This document shows, piece after piece, positions 43,928-54,433 of a stretch of 64,000 nt of DNA (position 1 is its first letter; each line of letters begins with the position of its first letter). Below the pieces are notes generated by a model, which ran no database searches, was not told the DNA's origin, and worked only from the letters and a program-made list of their open reading frames with translations. A program made the translations under genes and the position numbers. The stretch spans positions 1 through 64,000 of the forward strand of contig CAIJXT010000031.1 in NCBI GenBank assembly GCA_903824665.1, given 5' to 3'. Source of the DNA: an uncultured Bacteroidota bacterium (GTDB lineage: Bacteria; Bacteroidota; Bacteroidia; Chitinophagales; Chitinophagaceae).

Positions 43928-45493
43928 CTATTGTTTCGCAGGTATAATAAAAACAAATCGCGCTCCCGAACCCTCAGCATTCTCTGCATAGATCACGCCA
44001 TTGTGGTACTCCAGTATCTTTTTGCAAATGGCAAGACCAATACCAGACCCGGGATATTCCGATTTACCATGAAGTCGCTGAAACACCTGAAAAATGCGCC
44101 CAGCATACTGGTCTTCAAAGCCAATACCATTGTCAGACACTTGTATTTTGTAGTACTTTTTCACTGGTTGCAACTGATGCTGCAGCAACTCATCTTCCTG
44201 AATATCGGTTACATCTATTTTAATGATCGGCGGAATGCCAGGTTTATGAAACTTTATCGCATTACCAATCAGGTTCATAAACAGTTGCTTCATCTGCGAT
44301 GGTACTGCTTCAATCACCGGTAGGCCTATGCATCTTATAGCGGTCCCTGTCTCTTCTATTTTTAGCTCCCAGTTGTTCATCACTTCCAGTATCACACTGT
44401 TTAGATCTACATCTTCAAATGTTCCGGATGTTTGAGAAATTTTCGAGAATTCCAGCAGCCCATTAATTAGTTGTCGCATATTCTCTGCCGAGGCTACCAC
44501 ACGCGACAGGTACATTGCGCCATCACCTACCAGCTCAAATTTGTATTTCTCCGAAAGGCGATCACTGAACGTGGTAATTTTCCGCAACGGCTCCAGCATA
44601 TCGTGGCTTGCTGCATAAGCAAACTCCTCCAGTTCACGGTTAGATCGGTGCAGTTCTTCAACTTTATTTTTCAGGTTATTTTCTATGTTTCGCTGTGCAG
44701 TTACGTCCCTGATACTTCCTACAAACTTTACAGCATCCCCATTACTATCTCTGATCACCCTTGCAAGGCTCTGAATGGTCTTAATATTTTTTCTGCCTGT
44801 TATAATGCGATACTCCAGCCGAACATCTGAATAATCTACAAGTGCTTTCGCATTGCCTTCCCGTACATTCTTTTCATCAAGTGGATGAATGAAGCGACTA
44901 ACGTAACTTCTCGTTAAATCGGTCCCATCCTGTTCTATCTCGTAAATACGGTACACGCCATCAGACCAGAAAACCTTTTCCGAACCGATCATCCATTCAA
45001 AAGTGCCAAAATTCTCTGCTTCGAATAGCTCAAGGAATAATTCACGTGTTTCAAAAGAAGTAAATGGCATACCCCATTTCGAGCTATCTGGCAAAAGAAA
45101 CAGTCGAAATACATTTTCGTTCTTTCCCGAAACCAAAGCCGAAGCATATGCGTAAAATGGACGAAACTGCCCCTGACCGTTCCGTAAGTGGTATATTACA
45201 AATCCAGTATGTAACGGAGATTGGCCACGAACTTCTGCAAGATGCGCATACACTCTGCTGTGATAATTCGGCTCAATCATACTTGTAAACGACATTCCTT
45301 CCAATGCACTCTGTGGATAACCGGTATACTCTTCAAACAAACTATTCGCAAATAATATCGATGTGTCCTTACCGTTTATCACAACAGTAAGGCCCGGTCC
45401 GGCCATGTTAACCTGATCTATGAAAGCCTGGTTTCGAAAAAACTGATCTGTATGTATTGTGCTGTTTCCCATCGCTGGCGCTTTATTCATCAT
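43928..45493 (-). CDS. PAS-domain sensor histidine kinase
   Basis: A soluble 521-residue kinase. Two PAS-like domains (about 25-130 and 150-265; FANSLFEEYTGYP and FGTFEWMIGSEKVFWSDGVY) precede a HisKA domain with the phospho-acceptor H297 (YAASHDMLEPLRKI) and an HATPase with N-box NLIGNAIKFHK, VSDNGIGF and GSGIGLAICKK. No membrane helix is seen, so it senses a cytoplasmic cue. It lies 14 bases downstream of the NtrC-type regulator and is surely its partner. The ligand is not predictable. Confidence 0.92.
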   Translation of the reverse strand: MMNKAPAMGNSTIHTDQFFRNQAFIDQVNMAGPGLTVVINGKDTSILFANSLFEEYTGYPQSALEGMSFTSMIEPNYHSRVYAHLAEVRGQSPLHTGFVIYHLRNGQGQFRPFYAYASALVSGKNENVFRLFLLPDSSKWGMPFTSFETRELFLELFEAENFGTFEWMIGSEKVFWSDGVYRIYEIEQDGTDLTRSYVSRFIHPLDEKNVREGNAKALVDYSDVRLEYRIITGRKNIKTIQSLARVIRDSNGDAVKFVGSIRDVTAQRNIENNLKNKVEELHRSNRELEEFAYAASHDMLEPLRKITTFSDRLSEKYKFELVGDGAMYLSRVVASAENMRQLINGLLEFSKISQTSGTFEDVDLNSVILEVMNNWELKIEETGTAIRCIGLPVIEAVPSQMKQLFMNLIGNAIKFHKPGIPPIIKIDVTDIQEDELLQHQLQPVKKYYKIQVSDNGIGFEDQYAGRIFQVFQRLHGKSEYPGSGIGLAICKKILEYHNGVIYAENAEGSGARFVFIIPAKQ

Positions 45494-45507
45494 TAACTCC
45501 TGTCCCT

Positions 45508-46941
45508 TTACAAATTAAACTCTTTGAATTGCCTCATCTTGTTATACAGCGTTTTTCTGTCTACGTTCAGCAATTTTGCAGCCTTACTCTTGTTATAGTC
45601 CGATTGTTTCAACGCCTCAAGAATCACTTCATACTCAGTTCCAATATTTGCCGACTTCAAAGTGGTTGCATTGATCACCATTTTTTTGTTTCCATTTCTG
45701 TTATCCACAGACGCCACACCTCCGTCATTGACATCAAATTGCAACTTGTAAAAATTACTGATCTCAAAAGGCAACGACTTGATTTCAATAGTCGATCCAT
45801 CTGTAAGCAGAGTTGCTCTTTTGACTACATTTTTCAATTCACGCAAATTGCCATACCACACATACCTCGACAATGCTTCCGCAACATCCGGCGCAAATCC
45901 TTTTACTTGTTTCCCCAATTCGTCATTGGTCAATTGCAGAAAATAATGTGCAAACAACAAAATATCCTCCCTCCTCTCCCTAAGTGGCGGAACTTCGATA
46001 CTGAATTCATTAAACCTGTGGTAAAGATCCTCCCTGAATTTACCCGACCGTGCAAGATCCCAAAGCTTTTCATTACTAGCAATGATGATTCTGACATCTA
46101 TGTCAATATCCTTTGTGCCTCCCAGGCGCCTGATTTTACGTTCCTGTACTACTCGCAGCAGCGAAACCTGCGTATCATAAGACAAATTGCCGATCTCATC
46201 AAGAAATATTGTCCCGCCATCAGCCAGTTCAAGACTCCCCGATTTTTGGTTCACCGCACCGGTGAAGGCCCCTTTTTCGTGCCCAAAAAGCTCGCTACCT
46301 GCAAGTTCTTTCGACAAGGCACCACAGTCTATGGCAACAAAAGGCTTTCCCGCCCGCTTGCTCTTCTGATGTATTTCTCTTGAAATAACCTCCTTACCGC
46401 TTCCGCTCTCTCCATACAATATAACACTGAAATTCGTTGGCGCTACCAAATCTATTTGCCGCATTATATCCACAAACTGAGGACTATTACCGGTAAGAAA
46501 CCGATCTGGTGCAACAGCTGTTTTGCCTGCCCCTTTTACCTGGTGTTCGGCTCCTGTTGTTTCGTCGTTGTATTTTTTTTTGCCTGCCGCAAGTGCCTTT
46601 TTTATGGTAAGCAAAATCTCATCCGGGAATAACGGTTTGGTGATATAGTCAAATGCACCCAATTTCATCACCTCAACTGCATCTTTTACATCACTATATC
46701 CGGTTATGATGATCACCCCGGCCTCCGGATGGATTTCCTTGATACTCGACAACAACTGTGCTCCTGTCATATCGTCAAGCCTATAGTCGCACAATACCAG
46801 ATCTGGTGTATTTTTCTTCATCCACATGATCGCAGACATGCCGCTCCCTTCGCTGGCTACATCATAGCCATTCTTTGTAAGAAACCTGCTCAAAAGCAAG
46901 CGGATATCATTGTCGTCATCTACTATTAGCAATCTATGCAT
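45508..46941 (-). CDS. NtrC-type sigma-54 response regulator
   Basis: The 477 residues comprise a receiver ([10 protein letters not shown], phospho-acceptor D52 in LCDYRL), a sigma-54 AAA+ domain (Walker A GESGSGKE, the sigma-54 contact loop GAFTGA, DEIGNLS) and a C-terminal Fis-type HTH ([19 protein letters not shown]). It activates sigma-54 promoters when phosphorylated, by the histidine kinase encoded downstream. The ATG at 46941 opens directly on the receiver and was preferred to 46950. Target genes are unknown. Confidence 0.95.
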   Translation of the reverse strand: MHRLLIVDDDNDIRLLLSRFLTKNGYDVASEGSGMSAIMWMKKNTPDLVLCDYRLDDMTGAQLLSSIKEIHPEAGVIIITGYSDVKDAVEVMKLGAFDYITKPLFPDEILLTIKKALAAGKKKYNDETTGAEHQVKGAGKTAVAPDRFLTGNSPQFVDIMRQIDLVAPTNFSVILYGESGSGKEVISREIHQKSKRAGKPFVAIDCGALSKELAGSELFGHEKGAFTGAVNQKSGSLELADGGTIFLDEIGNLSYDTQVSLLRVVQERKIRRLGGTKDIDIDVRIIIASNEKLWDLARSGKFREDLYHRFNEFSIEVPPLRERREDILLFAHYFLQLTNDELGKQVKGFAPDVAEALSRYVWYGNLRELKNVVKRATLLTDGSTIEIKSLPFEISNFYKLQFDVNDGGVASVDNRNGNKKMVINATTLKSANIGTEYEVILEALKQSDYNKSKAAKLLNVDRKTLYNKMRQFKEFNL

Positions 46942-46976
46942 AAATATCACAATACTTAACAGCTGGATTAGCGAAC

Positions 46977-46984
46977 CAAATATA
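46977..46984 (-). promoter_or_regulatory. -7 box for the regulator-kinase operon
   Basis: TATATTTG on the minus strand, 35 bases before the regulator start. Confidence 0.45.
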
Positions 46985-47085
46985 CCAAAAACAGGGTTAT
47001 TGTCAGAATCATATCAATCAAAATATTTCCAGTGATAAAAGTCAGGTTATATCATCGGCAATTACCGAAAACCGTTGTACCCGAT

Positions 47086-47093
47086 TATCTTTG
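47086..47093 (+). promoter_or_regulatory. -7 box of purB, nearly leaderless
   Basis: TATCTTTG ends four bases before the purB ATG, so the transcript should start at or very close to the start codon. Confidence 0.55.
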
Positions 47094-47097
47094 CACT

Positions 47098-48447
47098 ATG
47101 GAACTCAACGCACTCACTGCCATCAGCCCGATAGATGGGCGTTACCGCACTCAACTCGCATCGCTGGCCCCATATTTTTCCGAATTTGGACTTATTAAAT
47201 ATCGGGTCAGAGTTGAAATAGAGTACTTTCTGTTCCTTGCAGAAAAGAAAATCATTAAGCTTCCAACAGCCATTAAACCGGCAAAACTGCGTAGCATTTA
47301 TCAGAATTTCAATGAGGCAGATGCGGCAGAAATCAAAAATACAGAACGTACAACCAACCACGATGTAAAAGCCGTTGAGTATTTTCTGAAGCACAAGCTG
47401 GAAGCTTTGGGTGCCGGAGACAGCCTGGAATGGGTGCATTTCGGACTTACATCGCAGGATATAAATAATACCGCCGTACCGCTGCTCTGGAAAGAAGCAC
47501 TTGAGGAAGTTTATCTGCCATATCTGCTCAATACACATCTGCACTTATACCACCTCGCACAGGAATGGAAGGGCATACCTATGCTTGCACGAACGCATGG
47601 CCAACCTGCATCTCCTACTACATTGGGTAAAGAGCTTATGGTATTTGTAGAGCGTATAGAAGGTCAGATAGACCAGCTGTTGAATATACCATTTGCCGCT
47701 AAATTCGGAGGAGCAACAGGAAACTTCAACGCACATAAGGTCGCGTTTCCAGAGGTCGATTGGGTGAAATTCGGAAATGATTTTGTTGAGAAAAAACTTG
47801 GCCTCGAACGAATGCAGTACACCACGCAGATTGAACATTACGACAGTCTGGCTGCACAATTTGATGCGCTGAAACGAATAAACACCATTCTCACAGACCT
47901 TTGCAGAGATGTTTGGCAGTACATCAGCATGGAGTATTTTAAACAGAAGGTAAAAGCGGGTGAAGTGGGCAGCAGTGCCATGCCTCACAAAGTAAATCCT
48001 ATCGATTTTGAAAATGCCGAAGGCAATTTTGGTATTGCAAACGCACTGTACGAGCACCTCAGTGCCAAACTCCCCATCAGCCGGCTGCAGCGCGACCTTA
48101 CCGACAGCACCGTGTTGCGCAATATTGGCATGCCCCTCTCGCACAGCTTTCTTGCATTGCGTTCACTCGAGAAAGGCTTGGGTAAATTGCTGCTCAATAA
48201 ATCAAAAATGGAAGAAGATCTCGACCGCAACTGGGCTGTCGTTGCAGAGGCAATTCAAACAGTGCTCCGCAGAGAAAACTATCCCAAACCTTATGAAGCG
48301 CTGAAAGACCTGACAAGAGGTAAAGCAACTATCACTCGGCAGGATATTCATACCTTTATAGAATCATTAAAAGTCACTGCCAAAATTAAAAAAGAGCTGA
48401 AAGCCATTACCCCATATAACTATGTTGGTGTAGATTTCGACTACTAG
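47098..48447 (+). CDS. purB: Adenylosuccinate lyase
   Basis: PurB splits fumarate from SAICAR and from adenylosuccinate in purine synthesis. The 449-residue protein shows the lyase-1 signature SSAMPHKVNPIDFENAEGN near 290, with the catalytic Ser loop, plus TNHDVKAVEYFL and HFGLTSQDINNTA near 85-125 with active-site His and Thr/Ser. The ATG at 47098 (MELNALTAISPIDGRYR) matches the family start; the frame extends 22 codons upstream across the promoter. It is transcribed alone. Confidence 0.96.
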   Translation: MELNALTAISPIDGRYRTQLASLAPYFSEFGLIKYRVRVEIEYFLFLAEKKIIKLPTAIKPAKLRSIYQNFNEADAAEIKNTERTTNHDVKAVEYFLKHKLEALGAGDSLEWVHFGLTSQDINNTAVPLLWKEALEEVYLPYLLNTHLHLYHLAQEWKGIPMLARTHGQPASPTTLGKELMVFVERIEGQIDQLLNIPFAAKFGGATGNFNAHKVAFPEVDWVKFGNDFVEKKLGLERMQYTTQIEHYDSLAAQFDALKRINTILTDLCRDVWQYISMEYFKQKVKAGEVGSSAMPHKVNPIDFENAEGNFGIANALYEHLSAKLPISRLQRDLTDSTVLRNIGMPLSHSFLALRSLEKGLGKLLLNKSKMEEDLDRNWAVVAEAIQTVLRRENYPKPYEALKDLTRGKATITRQDIHTFIESLKVTAKIKKELKAITPYNYVGVDFDY

Positions 48448-48586
48448 TTATGTGTTTTGCGATTTAACGGGTATTGAAAAGCGCTGTTTATGCCGTTGCA
48501 TCATAATACGTGAATTCCACTACCTATGATTTGTATTATTTAATTAATTTTGAACTATTCATTTAACTTCCTGAAAAATTACAACT

Positions 48587-49078
48587 ATGCCATCTTTTGA
48601 TATCGCCAGTAAAGTAGACCTTCAAACGCTTGACAATGCCGTTAACATAGCCAAAAAGGAAATCGACAACCGTTTTGATTTTAAGGGAACGCATGTTTCA
48701 TTTGAGTTGAATAAGAAAGACATGACGATCGTAATAGAAGTGGAAAGCGACATGAAGCTCAAGCAACTTGAAGATGTACTACTTACCAAGGCTATGCGTC
48801 AGGGATTAGAAGCAAACTGTTTTGATATGAGTAAAGATCATTCAGCTTCTGGTAAGTACATCCGTAAGACAATTGCGATCAGAAACGGGATAGACAAAGA
48901 CAGCGCCAAAAAAATCGTAAAGCTCATTAAAGACAGTGGCCTGAAGGTGCAGGCAGCCATTATGGACGACATTATTCGTGTCACAGCAAAGAAAATTGAT
49001 GACCTTCAGGATGTTATACAACTTTGCCGTACATCTTCATTGGATTTGCCATTGCAGTACACCAACATGAAAAGTTAG
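48587..49078 (+). CDS. yajQ: YajQ-family nucleotide-binding protein
   Basis: The 163 residues match the UPF0234/YajQ family along the whole length: PSFDIASKVDLQTLDNAVN at the start, DNRFDFKGT near 28, and the C-terminal VRVTAKKIDDLQDVIQLC-like repeat of the same fold. YajQ has two RNP-like domains and binds nucleic acids or nucleotides; in some bacteria it binds cyclic di-GMP. It is monocistronic, between purB and the convergent rarA. Confidence 0.93.
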   Translation: MPSFDIASKVDLQTLDNAVNIAKKEIDNRFDFKGTHVSFELNKKDMTIVIEVESDMKLKQLEDVLLTKAMRQGLEANCFDMSKDHSASGKYIRKTIAIRNGIDKDSAKKIVKLIKDSGLKVQAAIMDDIIRVTAKKIDDLQDVIQLCRTSSLDLPLQYTNMKS

Positions 49079-49110
49079 TTTACAGGTAGCTTAAAACACC
49101 TTAACGGCAA

Positions 49111-50379
49111 CTAATACCCATACTTTTCTTTCCAGCAATTGCGCAAATAGTCTCTTTGCCTGGCTTCTGCAGCATTTTCGCCCGGTTCATACAGCTTTGC
49201 ACCACTTATCGTTTCAGGCATAAATTCCTGAGCAATGAAGTTGCCCGGATAGTCATGTGAATATTTGTACCCCAAACCATAATCCATTTTTTTCATCAGA
49301 CCCGTTGGTGCATTTCTTATCGCCAGTGGCACAGGCAGATCACCTGTTTTTTCCACAAGCTGCTGCGCACTGTTTATGGCCATATAGGCTGCATTGCTTT
49401 TGGCCGATGAAGCAAGATAAGTGACCGCCTGTGACAGAATAATCCGGCATTCCGGATATCCAATCATCTCTACCGCCTGAAAACAGCTTGTTGCCAGCAA
49501 CAATGCATTCGGATTCGCATTACCAATATCCTCACTTGCCAAAATGATCAGTCGCCTTGCAATGAACTTGGGATCCTCACCGCCCGCAATCATTCTAGCC
49601 AGATAGTACACAGCCGCATTGGGATCACTACCCCTTATAGATTTTATGAATGCTGAAATAATATCGTAATGCTGCTCCCCAGATTTATCATACAAAGCCA
49701 TTTTGCGTTGCACAATTGTCTGGGCCACACTGTTAGTGATCACTTTTTCCTCACCTTCTATTGTACCCGCAATCAATTCAACAAGATTTAGCAGTTTCCT
49801 TGCATCACCACCGCTCAATTGTATGATTGCCTCCCACTCCATTATCACCAAATGCTGCTTTTGCAGCCAGTTATCTTTTTGTATTGCCTGTTCCACCAAA
49901 GCTTTGAGGTGTGTTTCTGTTAGCGGTTGCAATACATATACCTGACACCTGCTGAGCAACGCGCTGATCACTTCAAATGATGGATTCTCAGTGGTGGCCC
50001 CAATTAGCGTTATAATACCTTTCTCCACAGCCCCTAGCAAACTGTCCTGCTGTGCCTTATTGAACCGGTGAATTTCGTCAATGAACAACAACGCATGCCC
50101 GGCTTTTTTGGCCTGTTCTATAACATTTCGCACATCTTTCACACCACTGTCAATCGCACTCAGGGTAAAGAAAAGCATATTCAAAGATCGGGCTATGATC
50201 TGGGCCAATGTTGTTTTACCTACTCCGGGTGGTCCCCAAAACAAAATCGACCGCGCAGTTCCACTGCGAATCATTTGCTCCAGCACCTTGCCTGGGCCCA
50301 CCAAATGTTCCTGACCTATAAAATCCAGAAGTGTTTCAGGCCGCACTCGTTCCGCGAGTGGTATATTGCTATCAGACAT
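49111..50379 (-). CDS. rarA: Replication-associated recombination ATPase RarA (MgsA)
   Basis: A clamp-loader-like AAA+ protein acting at stalled replication forks. The 422 residues have Walker A GPPGVGKTTLA near 50, Walker B FIDEIHRFNKAQQDSLL near 100, sensor GATTENPSF near 130, and the C-terminal MgsA oligomerisation region (DPNAAVYYLARMIAGGED, near 255). NAPTGLMKKMDYGLGYKY is the family's tail signature. It is divergent from the thioredoxin-like gene, with only 44 bases between starts. Confidence 0.95.
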   Translation of the reverse strand: MSDSNIPLAERVRPETLLDFIGQEHLVGPGKVLEQMIRSGTARSILFWGPPGVGKTTLAQIIARSLNMLFFTLSAIDSGVKDVRNVIEQAKKAGHALLFIDEIHRFNKAQQDSLLGAVEKGIITLIGATTENPSFEVISALLSRCQVYVLQPLTETHLKALVEQAIQKDNWLQKQHLVIMEWEAIIQLSGGDARKLLNLVELIAGTIEGEEKVITNSVAQTIVQRKMALYDKSGEQHYDIISAFIKSIRGSDPNAAVYYLARMIAGGEDPKFIARRLIILASEDIGNANPNALLLATSCFQAVEMIGYPECRIILSQAVTYLASSAKSNAAYMAINSAQQLVEKTGDLPVPLAIRNAPTGLMKKMDYGLGYKYSHDYPGNFIAQEFMPETISGAKLYEPGENAAEARQRDYLRNCWKEKYGY

Positions 50380-50423
50380 GTGATTTGTGATTTGGTTTTG
50401 TATTTATTCCCTAATTTAGCCAG

Positions 50424-51065
50424 ATGTTTTCTAAAATACTTTTTGTTGCCGGGATGCTGCTGCCATTTCTATCCCTAGGACAGAAACAGGACAATATTAC
50501 GGAAAAAGGGCACCATCCTGCTCACAACTATGATCTGTTACAAACCGACTACAAACAACAGGGATCACCTATGCCTGCGCTCGAATTTATGGCATACGAT
50601 GACACTACAACAGAAAACAAACAACTGAATAGAAAGGAAAAGAAACGCGCAAAACGCAGCCAGCTAAAGTCGGCCGACTCATCGAATGCAAACCTATATC
50701 ATTTGGTCAAAGCAAAGGACCTCAACAACAACGGGAACCTGTTTATCATGATGTTCAATCCTACCTGCCTGCATTGCGAAGATGCCGCATTTATGTTTGA
50801 AAAAAACATCGAACTCTTCAAAAAAACACAGATTGTTCTGCTGGCCAATAAACTGATGAGTGAATACATACCTGATTTTGCCCAAAGGCATCATGTCGCC
50901 CGGTACCCATCAATGTACATAGGTTACGATTCAAGTCAATACATAGATAATACCTTCCTGTATCAGGCATTACCACAGATAAATATTTACAATCATGAGC
51001 GGAAGCTGCTCAAAACCTATTGTGGCGAAGTGTCCATCGATACCCTAAAGAAGTACATAGACTAA
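50424..51065 (+). CDS. Exported thioredoxin-like protein
   Basis: A 213-residue protein with a signal peptide (FSKILFVAGMLLPFLSLG) and a lysine-rich linker (about 65-80), then a thioredoxin-fold domain beginning FIMMFNPTCLHCEDAAF, where CLHC is the redox pair. The domain continues through VARYPSMYIGYD, with the cis-Pro, to the C-terminus. It probably works in the periplasm as a thiol-disulfide oxidoreductase, although the substrate and reductant are not evident. Confidence 0.8.
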   Translation: MFSKILFVAGMLLPFLSLGQKQDNITEKGHHPAHNYDLLQTDYKQQGSPMPALEFMAYDDTTTENKQLNRKEKKRAKRSQLKSADSSNANLYHLVKAKDLNNNGNLFIMMFNPTCLHCEDAAFMFEKNIELFKKTQIVLLANKLMSEYIPDFAQRHHVARYPSMYIGYDSSQYIDNTFLYQALPQINIYNHERKLLKTYCGEVSIDTLKKYID

Positions 51066-51131
51066 CCAGAAACAGACGAATAAACGTCTGAAATTCAAAT
51101 ACGCTTTCTCTAGCTACTGACCTGCTTAATA

Positions 51132-51593
51132 CTACACTCCTTTATTGATCACGTATTCACGTATTTTACGCACATAGTCAAAGTAACCTGTTTGCATTCT
51201 GAACCAGAATGCAGAAAATATCAGGATTGAAATTCCAAGAAATGTCAGTGTAATCTTCAAATCTTCACTGGTGAAAAACAAGATAATTGATGCTATAAAT
51301 AGAAAGGCGCAGAATATCACAATCAATTGAGGCCCACCCGCATCAAGTTTACGCATTTTTGATTTGATCACAACCTTGGTTTTACCACTATCTTCCCTGA
51401 AATCCAGTTCTGTGATCGGCAGAGTCTTGATCTCTGTCACCTGCTCTGCATGTGGTACAATGTTTATTCTAAAATCCAGTTCCATAACTTCAAAGTCGAG
51501 ATTATGAATCTTAACATGCTTTCCAACAAGCCTGTTCTTAAATTCGTCCTTTGAAATTGGCAATGCAAATTCGTGAGTTCTTGTAAAAAACAT
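51132..51593 (-). CDS. Small membrane protein of unknown function
   Basis: The 153 residues include a cytoplasmic-like N-terminal beta-rich half (RTHEFALPISKDEFKNRLVG) and two transmembrane helices in the second half (VIFCAFLFIASIILFF near 95 and LTFLGISILIFSAFW near 118), ending in a basic tail. No family is recognised. It stands alone between a convergent thioredoxin-like gene and a 540-bp A+T-rich gap. Confidence 0.65.
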   Translation of the reverse strand: MFFTRTHEFALPISKDEFKNRLVGKHVKIHNLDFEVMELDFRINIVPHAEQVTEIKTLPITELDFREDSGKTKVVIKSKMRKLDAGGPQLIVIFCAFLFIASIILFFTSEDLKITLTFLGISILIFSAFWFRMQTGYFDYVRKIREYVINKGV

Positions 51594-52134
51594 CGGCTAC
51601 GTTTTTTATGGGTTAGCATTAAATTACTTGAAAATTACAAACAGTTCTTTTACATTCCAAATTATACCTATGATAATTTATAAAAATTTCAAAACAAATT
51701 TTCACTTACAAACAAACACTTAACATATACCACTTCGTACATTTTGTACTATGTTCCTTAATTTTATGTTAATTTATCGTGCTTTTTTAGTTTTCTTCAA
51801 CTTATAAAACTTACAACTAATTGATATATTGAAGATTGTAAAATTGCACTTGCAGAATTCTATTTTGCCACAAACATTTAAATCGCCATTTTTATTATCA
51901 ATAATATTTGTACTCACTGTTTTGTCTTACCATTAACATATGTTTTCATTACATCTTCTTTATACAAAAAGCGTTTTTTAAACTATCTTTTTAACTATCA
52001 ATTAAATTTGAAAAATGCGGCACGAAAATTGTGCTAAAATATCTTTGTCACAGTATTGTTTATCTTTTATAAGTACATACATTTACTTGTCAGTCCAATC
52101 AAAACTTTTTAAACCAAATAAAAAACTAGAAAAA
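51594..52134. other. A+T-rich 541-bp gap upstream of a secreted protein gene
   Basis: No gene is supported. The only frame running to the next start is a short in-frame extension of that gene. A -7 box TATCTTTG is at 52040-52047 on the plus strand, 88 bases before the next ATG. Confidence 0.6.
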
Positions 52135-52983
52135 ATGAAGAAAAAAATTCTACTTTTTACACTAGCCTCCGGAATGGCTGTAGTAACACTGATGAGTAAT
52201 GGAAGCGGTGCCGCAGGTAGTGGTAACAGCCGCACAGGGGCAGATGGATCTGTTGCCAATTGTGGCGGCAGTGGTTGCCATGGTGGAGCCGGCGCAACAA
52301 CAGCTACACTCAGAATTGATTCTGTAGGTGGTGTGCAGGTTACAAAATATGTACCAGGTATGACCTATACTGTTACGGTTACAGGCTCACATGCCACCAA
52401 TACAAAATTTGGCTTCCAGATGGCGGCAGTTTCTGGCACGGGCAGTAGCCAGGTGCAGGCAGGCACATTTGCCACTACACTTCCTGCTTCTGTTGCCAAA
52501 CGCAATATCACTGGTATTCCATTCGACTTCATTGAGCATTCTTCAATAATCACCGGACCTCTGTCTAAGTCATTCTCATGGACAGCACCCGCAACAGGTG
52601 TAGGTACGATCTCGATGTACCTTACGGTAAACGCCATGAATAATACAGGCGGCGCAGATGCCGGCGACGTTTCCGGAAATACATCAAAGACTCTTGCTCA
52701 GCATGTTGCTTCAAGTTCCGTAGCTGACCTGTCAGACAATATTTCGCTTTCGGCTTACCCCAACCCCGTAACCAACACGCTGAACATAAAGGCAGGTAAC
52801 GGCTATGGCAACTACACTGTAACCGTATTCGATATGACAGGTAGAAACATTGCACACAGTACTTTGGAAGCAAATGTCACCGGCATAGCCACTATCAACA
52901 CTTCAGACTGGACTTCCGGCCTTTATAATGTAGTAGTAGCAAACGAGAACAGCCGCGAGACCATACAGATTGTGAAACAATAA
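52135..52983 (+). CDS. Secreted protein with choice-of-anchor-like domain and T9SS sorting domain
   Basis: The 282-residue protein starts with a signal peptide (KKKILLFTLASGMAVVTLM). The mature part begins with NCGGSGCHGG, a C-x4-C-H motif resembling the CxxCH-bearing start of choice-of-anchor V/Reeler-like domains, followed by a beta-sandwich (VTVTGSHATNTKFGFQMAAV). Residues from about 205 are a Por sorting domain (SAYPNPVTNTLNIK, DMTGRNIA, WTSGLYNVVV). Export by the type IX system is expected. The ATG at 52135 was chosen over 52015 because the signal peptide starts there. Confidence 0.85.
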   Translation: MKKKILLFTLASGMAVVTLMSNGSGAAGSGNSRTGADGSVANCGGSGCHGGAGATTATLRIDSVGGVQVTKYVPGMTYTVTVTGSHATNTKFGFQMAAVSGTGSSQVQAGTFATTLPASVAKRNITGIPFDFIEHSSIITGPLSKSFSWTAPATGVGTISMYLTVNAMNNTGGADAGDVSGNTSKTLAQHVASSSVADLSDNISLSAYPNPVTNTLNIKAGNGYGNYTVTVFDMTGRNIAHSTLEANVTGIATINTSDWTSGLYNVVVANENSRETIQIVKQ

Positions 52984-53022
52984 TCAACAGCGGTAAGTAC
53001 GTAACGTACTCACCTAAACATT

Positions 53023-53058
53023 CAACAGGCGCCACGATAGTGAGCGCCTGTTGCTTTT
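53023..53058. terminator. Terminator between the T9SS cargo gene and lysC
   Basis: CAACAGGCGC pairs perfectly with GCGCCTGTTG (10 bp), followed by CTTTTT. It serves the rightward gene and may also end the convergent lysC transcript. Confidence 0.8.
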
Positions 53059-53076
53059 TAAAGAAATGGTTAAAAG

Positions 53077-54342
53077 TCACTTCAAAACAGCCTGTACTGT
53101 TTTACGCGTCTCCTGACTCAGCAGTCGCTGCTTTCCCTTTGTAAGTTCAAAAACAATCTCCGGTGTAAAATGCCGGATGGTAAGCAACTGTACATTTTCG
53201 TTCACCGACACCTTATATTCCTTACCTAAAGCCTGTTTCAGTAGTTGCACCTTATCGGCCCTGTTATCTATACAGGCAATAAAACTAATTGCCGCATTCT
53301 GAATCAGATTGATCTTGATCTTCAGTGTATGAAAAACAGCATACAATGTACTCAGGTTATCTTCGGTAATAAAAGAAAAATCCCTTGTAGTCACCTGCAC
53401 CAATAGCTGATTATCCTTGAGCACAATAAGCGGCGGATAGTGTGTATCTGTAACATGTTCCCTGATCACAGACCCCGCAAGCGATCTGTCGAGAAAGCAC
53501 TTCACATACAGCGGGATACTATGGTTATGCAGTGGTTTTATTGTTTTGGGATGGATGATCTGTGCACCATAAAAAGCCATTTCAATTACCTCTGAATACG
53601 ATAGCGCTTCGATACGTACTGTATCCGGAAACAGCTTCGGATCTGCATTCCTGAAACCATCTACATCCTTCCAGATCGTAACAGATTCCATCCCCAGCAT
53701 TGCGGCAAGTATCGCAGCTGTATAATCCGATCCTTCGCGCCCCAGTGTCACAGAAGATCCATTGCCTGCAGAGCCTATAAAACCTTGCGTAACCACTACA
53801 CTACGCTGTTTCAGTTGCCGTCCTATAATCGCCTGAGCCTCGAGTTTGGTATAATTCCAATCTACAGTCGCATCCCGGTAAGTAGCGTCTGTACGTATTA
53901 CCTTGCGGGCGTCAGTCCATTCGCAATTAATGCCATGCTCGGCGAGAAGAAAAAAGAATAAACGGGAAGAAAACAACTCACCCATACATACTATCTGGTC
54001 GTATGAATAGTCGTAACGAGATGGATCAACATTCCCTACAGCCTGTTCGAACTCCACAAACAATTCCGCCAATGATTTTTTCGCTTGCTCAAAGTGCTCA
54101 TCATCAAGCAATTGCCGCGCATAATTGATGTGCTGCTCTTCAAGTGCATTTGCCAATACCACTGCTCCTGTCGCATCACCTCCTACTGCCTTACCTACAA
54201 TTGCCTCTAGTGCATTGGTGGTTTTGCCCAGTGCAGACAGCACCACCAGCAGTGGCTGCCGTTCGTCATGTATTATCGGCAGCAGTGCTTTCATTCTGCC
54301 CGCATTGGCTATAGATGCCCCCCCAAACTTAAAAACCTTCAT
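53077..54342 (-). CDS. lysC: Aspartate kinase
   Basis: This enzyme phosphorylates aspartate, the first step to lysine, threonine and methionine. The 421 residues start KVFKFGGASI, the kinase nucleotide loop; TLGREGSDYTAAILA near 210 is the amino-acid-kinase signature, and WKDVDGFRNADPK follows. C-terminal ACT-type regulatory domains (about 300-421) suggest feedback control. The ATG at 54342 replaces an upstream in-frame start that lies before the promoter box. No other pathway gene is adjacent. Confidence 0.93.
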   Translation of the reverse strand: MKVFKFGGASIANAGRMKALLPIIHDERQPLLVVLSALGKTTNALEAIVGKAVGGDATGAVVLANALEEQHINYARQLLDDEHFEQAKKSLAELFVEFEQAVGNVDPSRYDYSYDQIVCMGELFSSRLFFFLLAEHGINCEWTDARKVIRTDATYRDATVDWNYTKLEAQAIIGRQLKQRSVVVTQGFIGSAGNGSSVTLGREGSDYTAAILAAMLGMESVTIWKDVDGFRNADPKLFPDTVRIEALSYSEVIEMAFYGAQIIHPKTIKPLHNHSIPLYVKCFLDRSLAGSVIREHVTDTHYPPLIVLKDNQLLVQVTTRDFSFITEDNLSTLYAVFHTLKIKINLIQNAAISFIACIDNRADKVQLLKQALGKEYKVSVNENVQLLTIRHFTPEIVFELTKGKQRLLSQETRKTVQAVLK

Positions 54343-54351
54343 ATAACAACT

Positions 54352-54359
54352 CAAATATA
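54352..54359 (-). promoter_or_regulatory. -7 box of lysC
   Basis: TATATTTG on the minus strand, nine bases before the lysC start, implying a very short leader. Confidence 0.5.
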
Positions 54360-54433
54360 TTGTTCGGAATGCAACACACACCTTGCGGTGGCTGATCATT
54401 GCACGTTTTTGTTCATTATTTCCTCGTCAATGA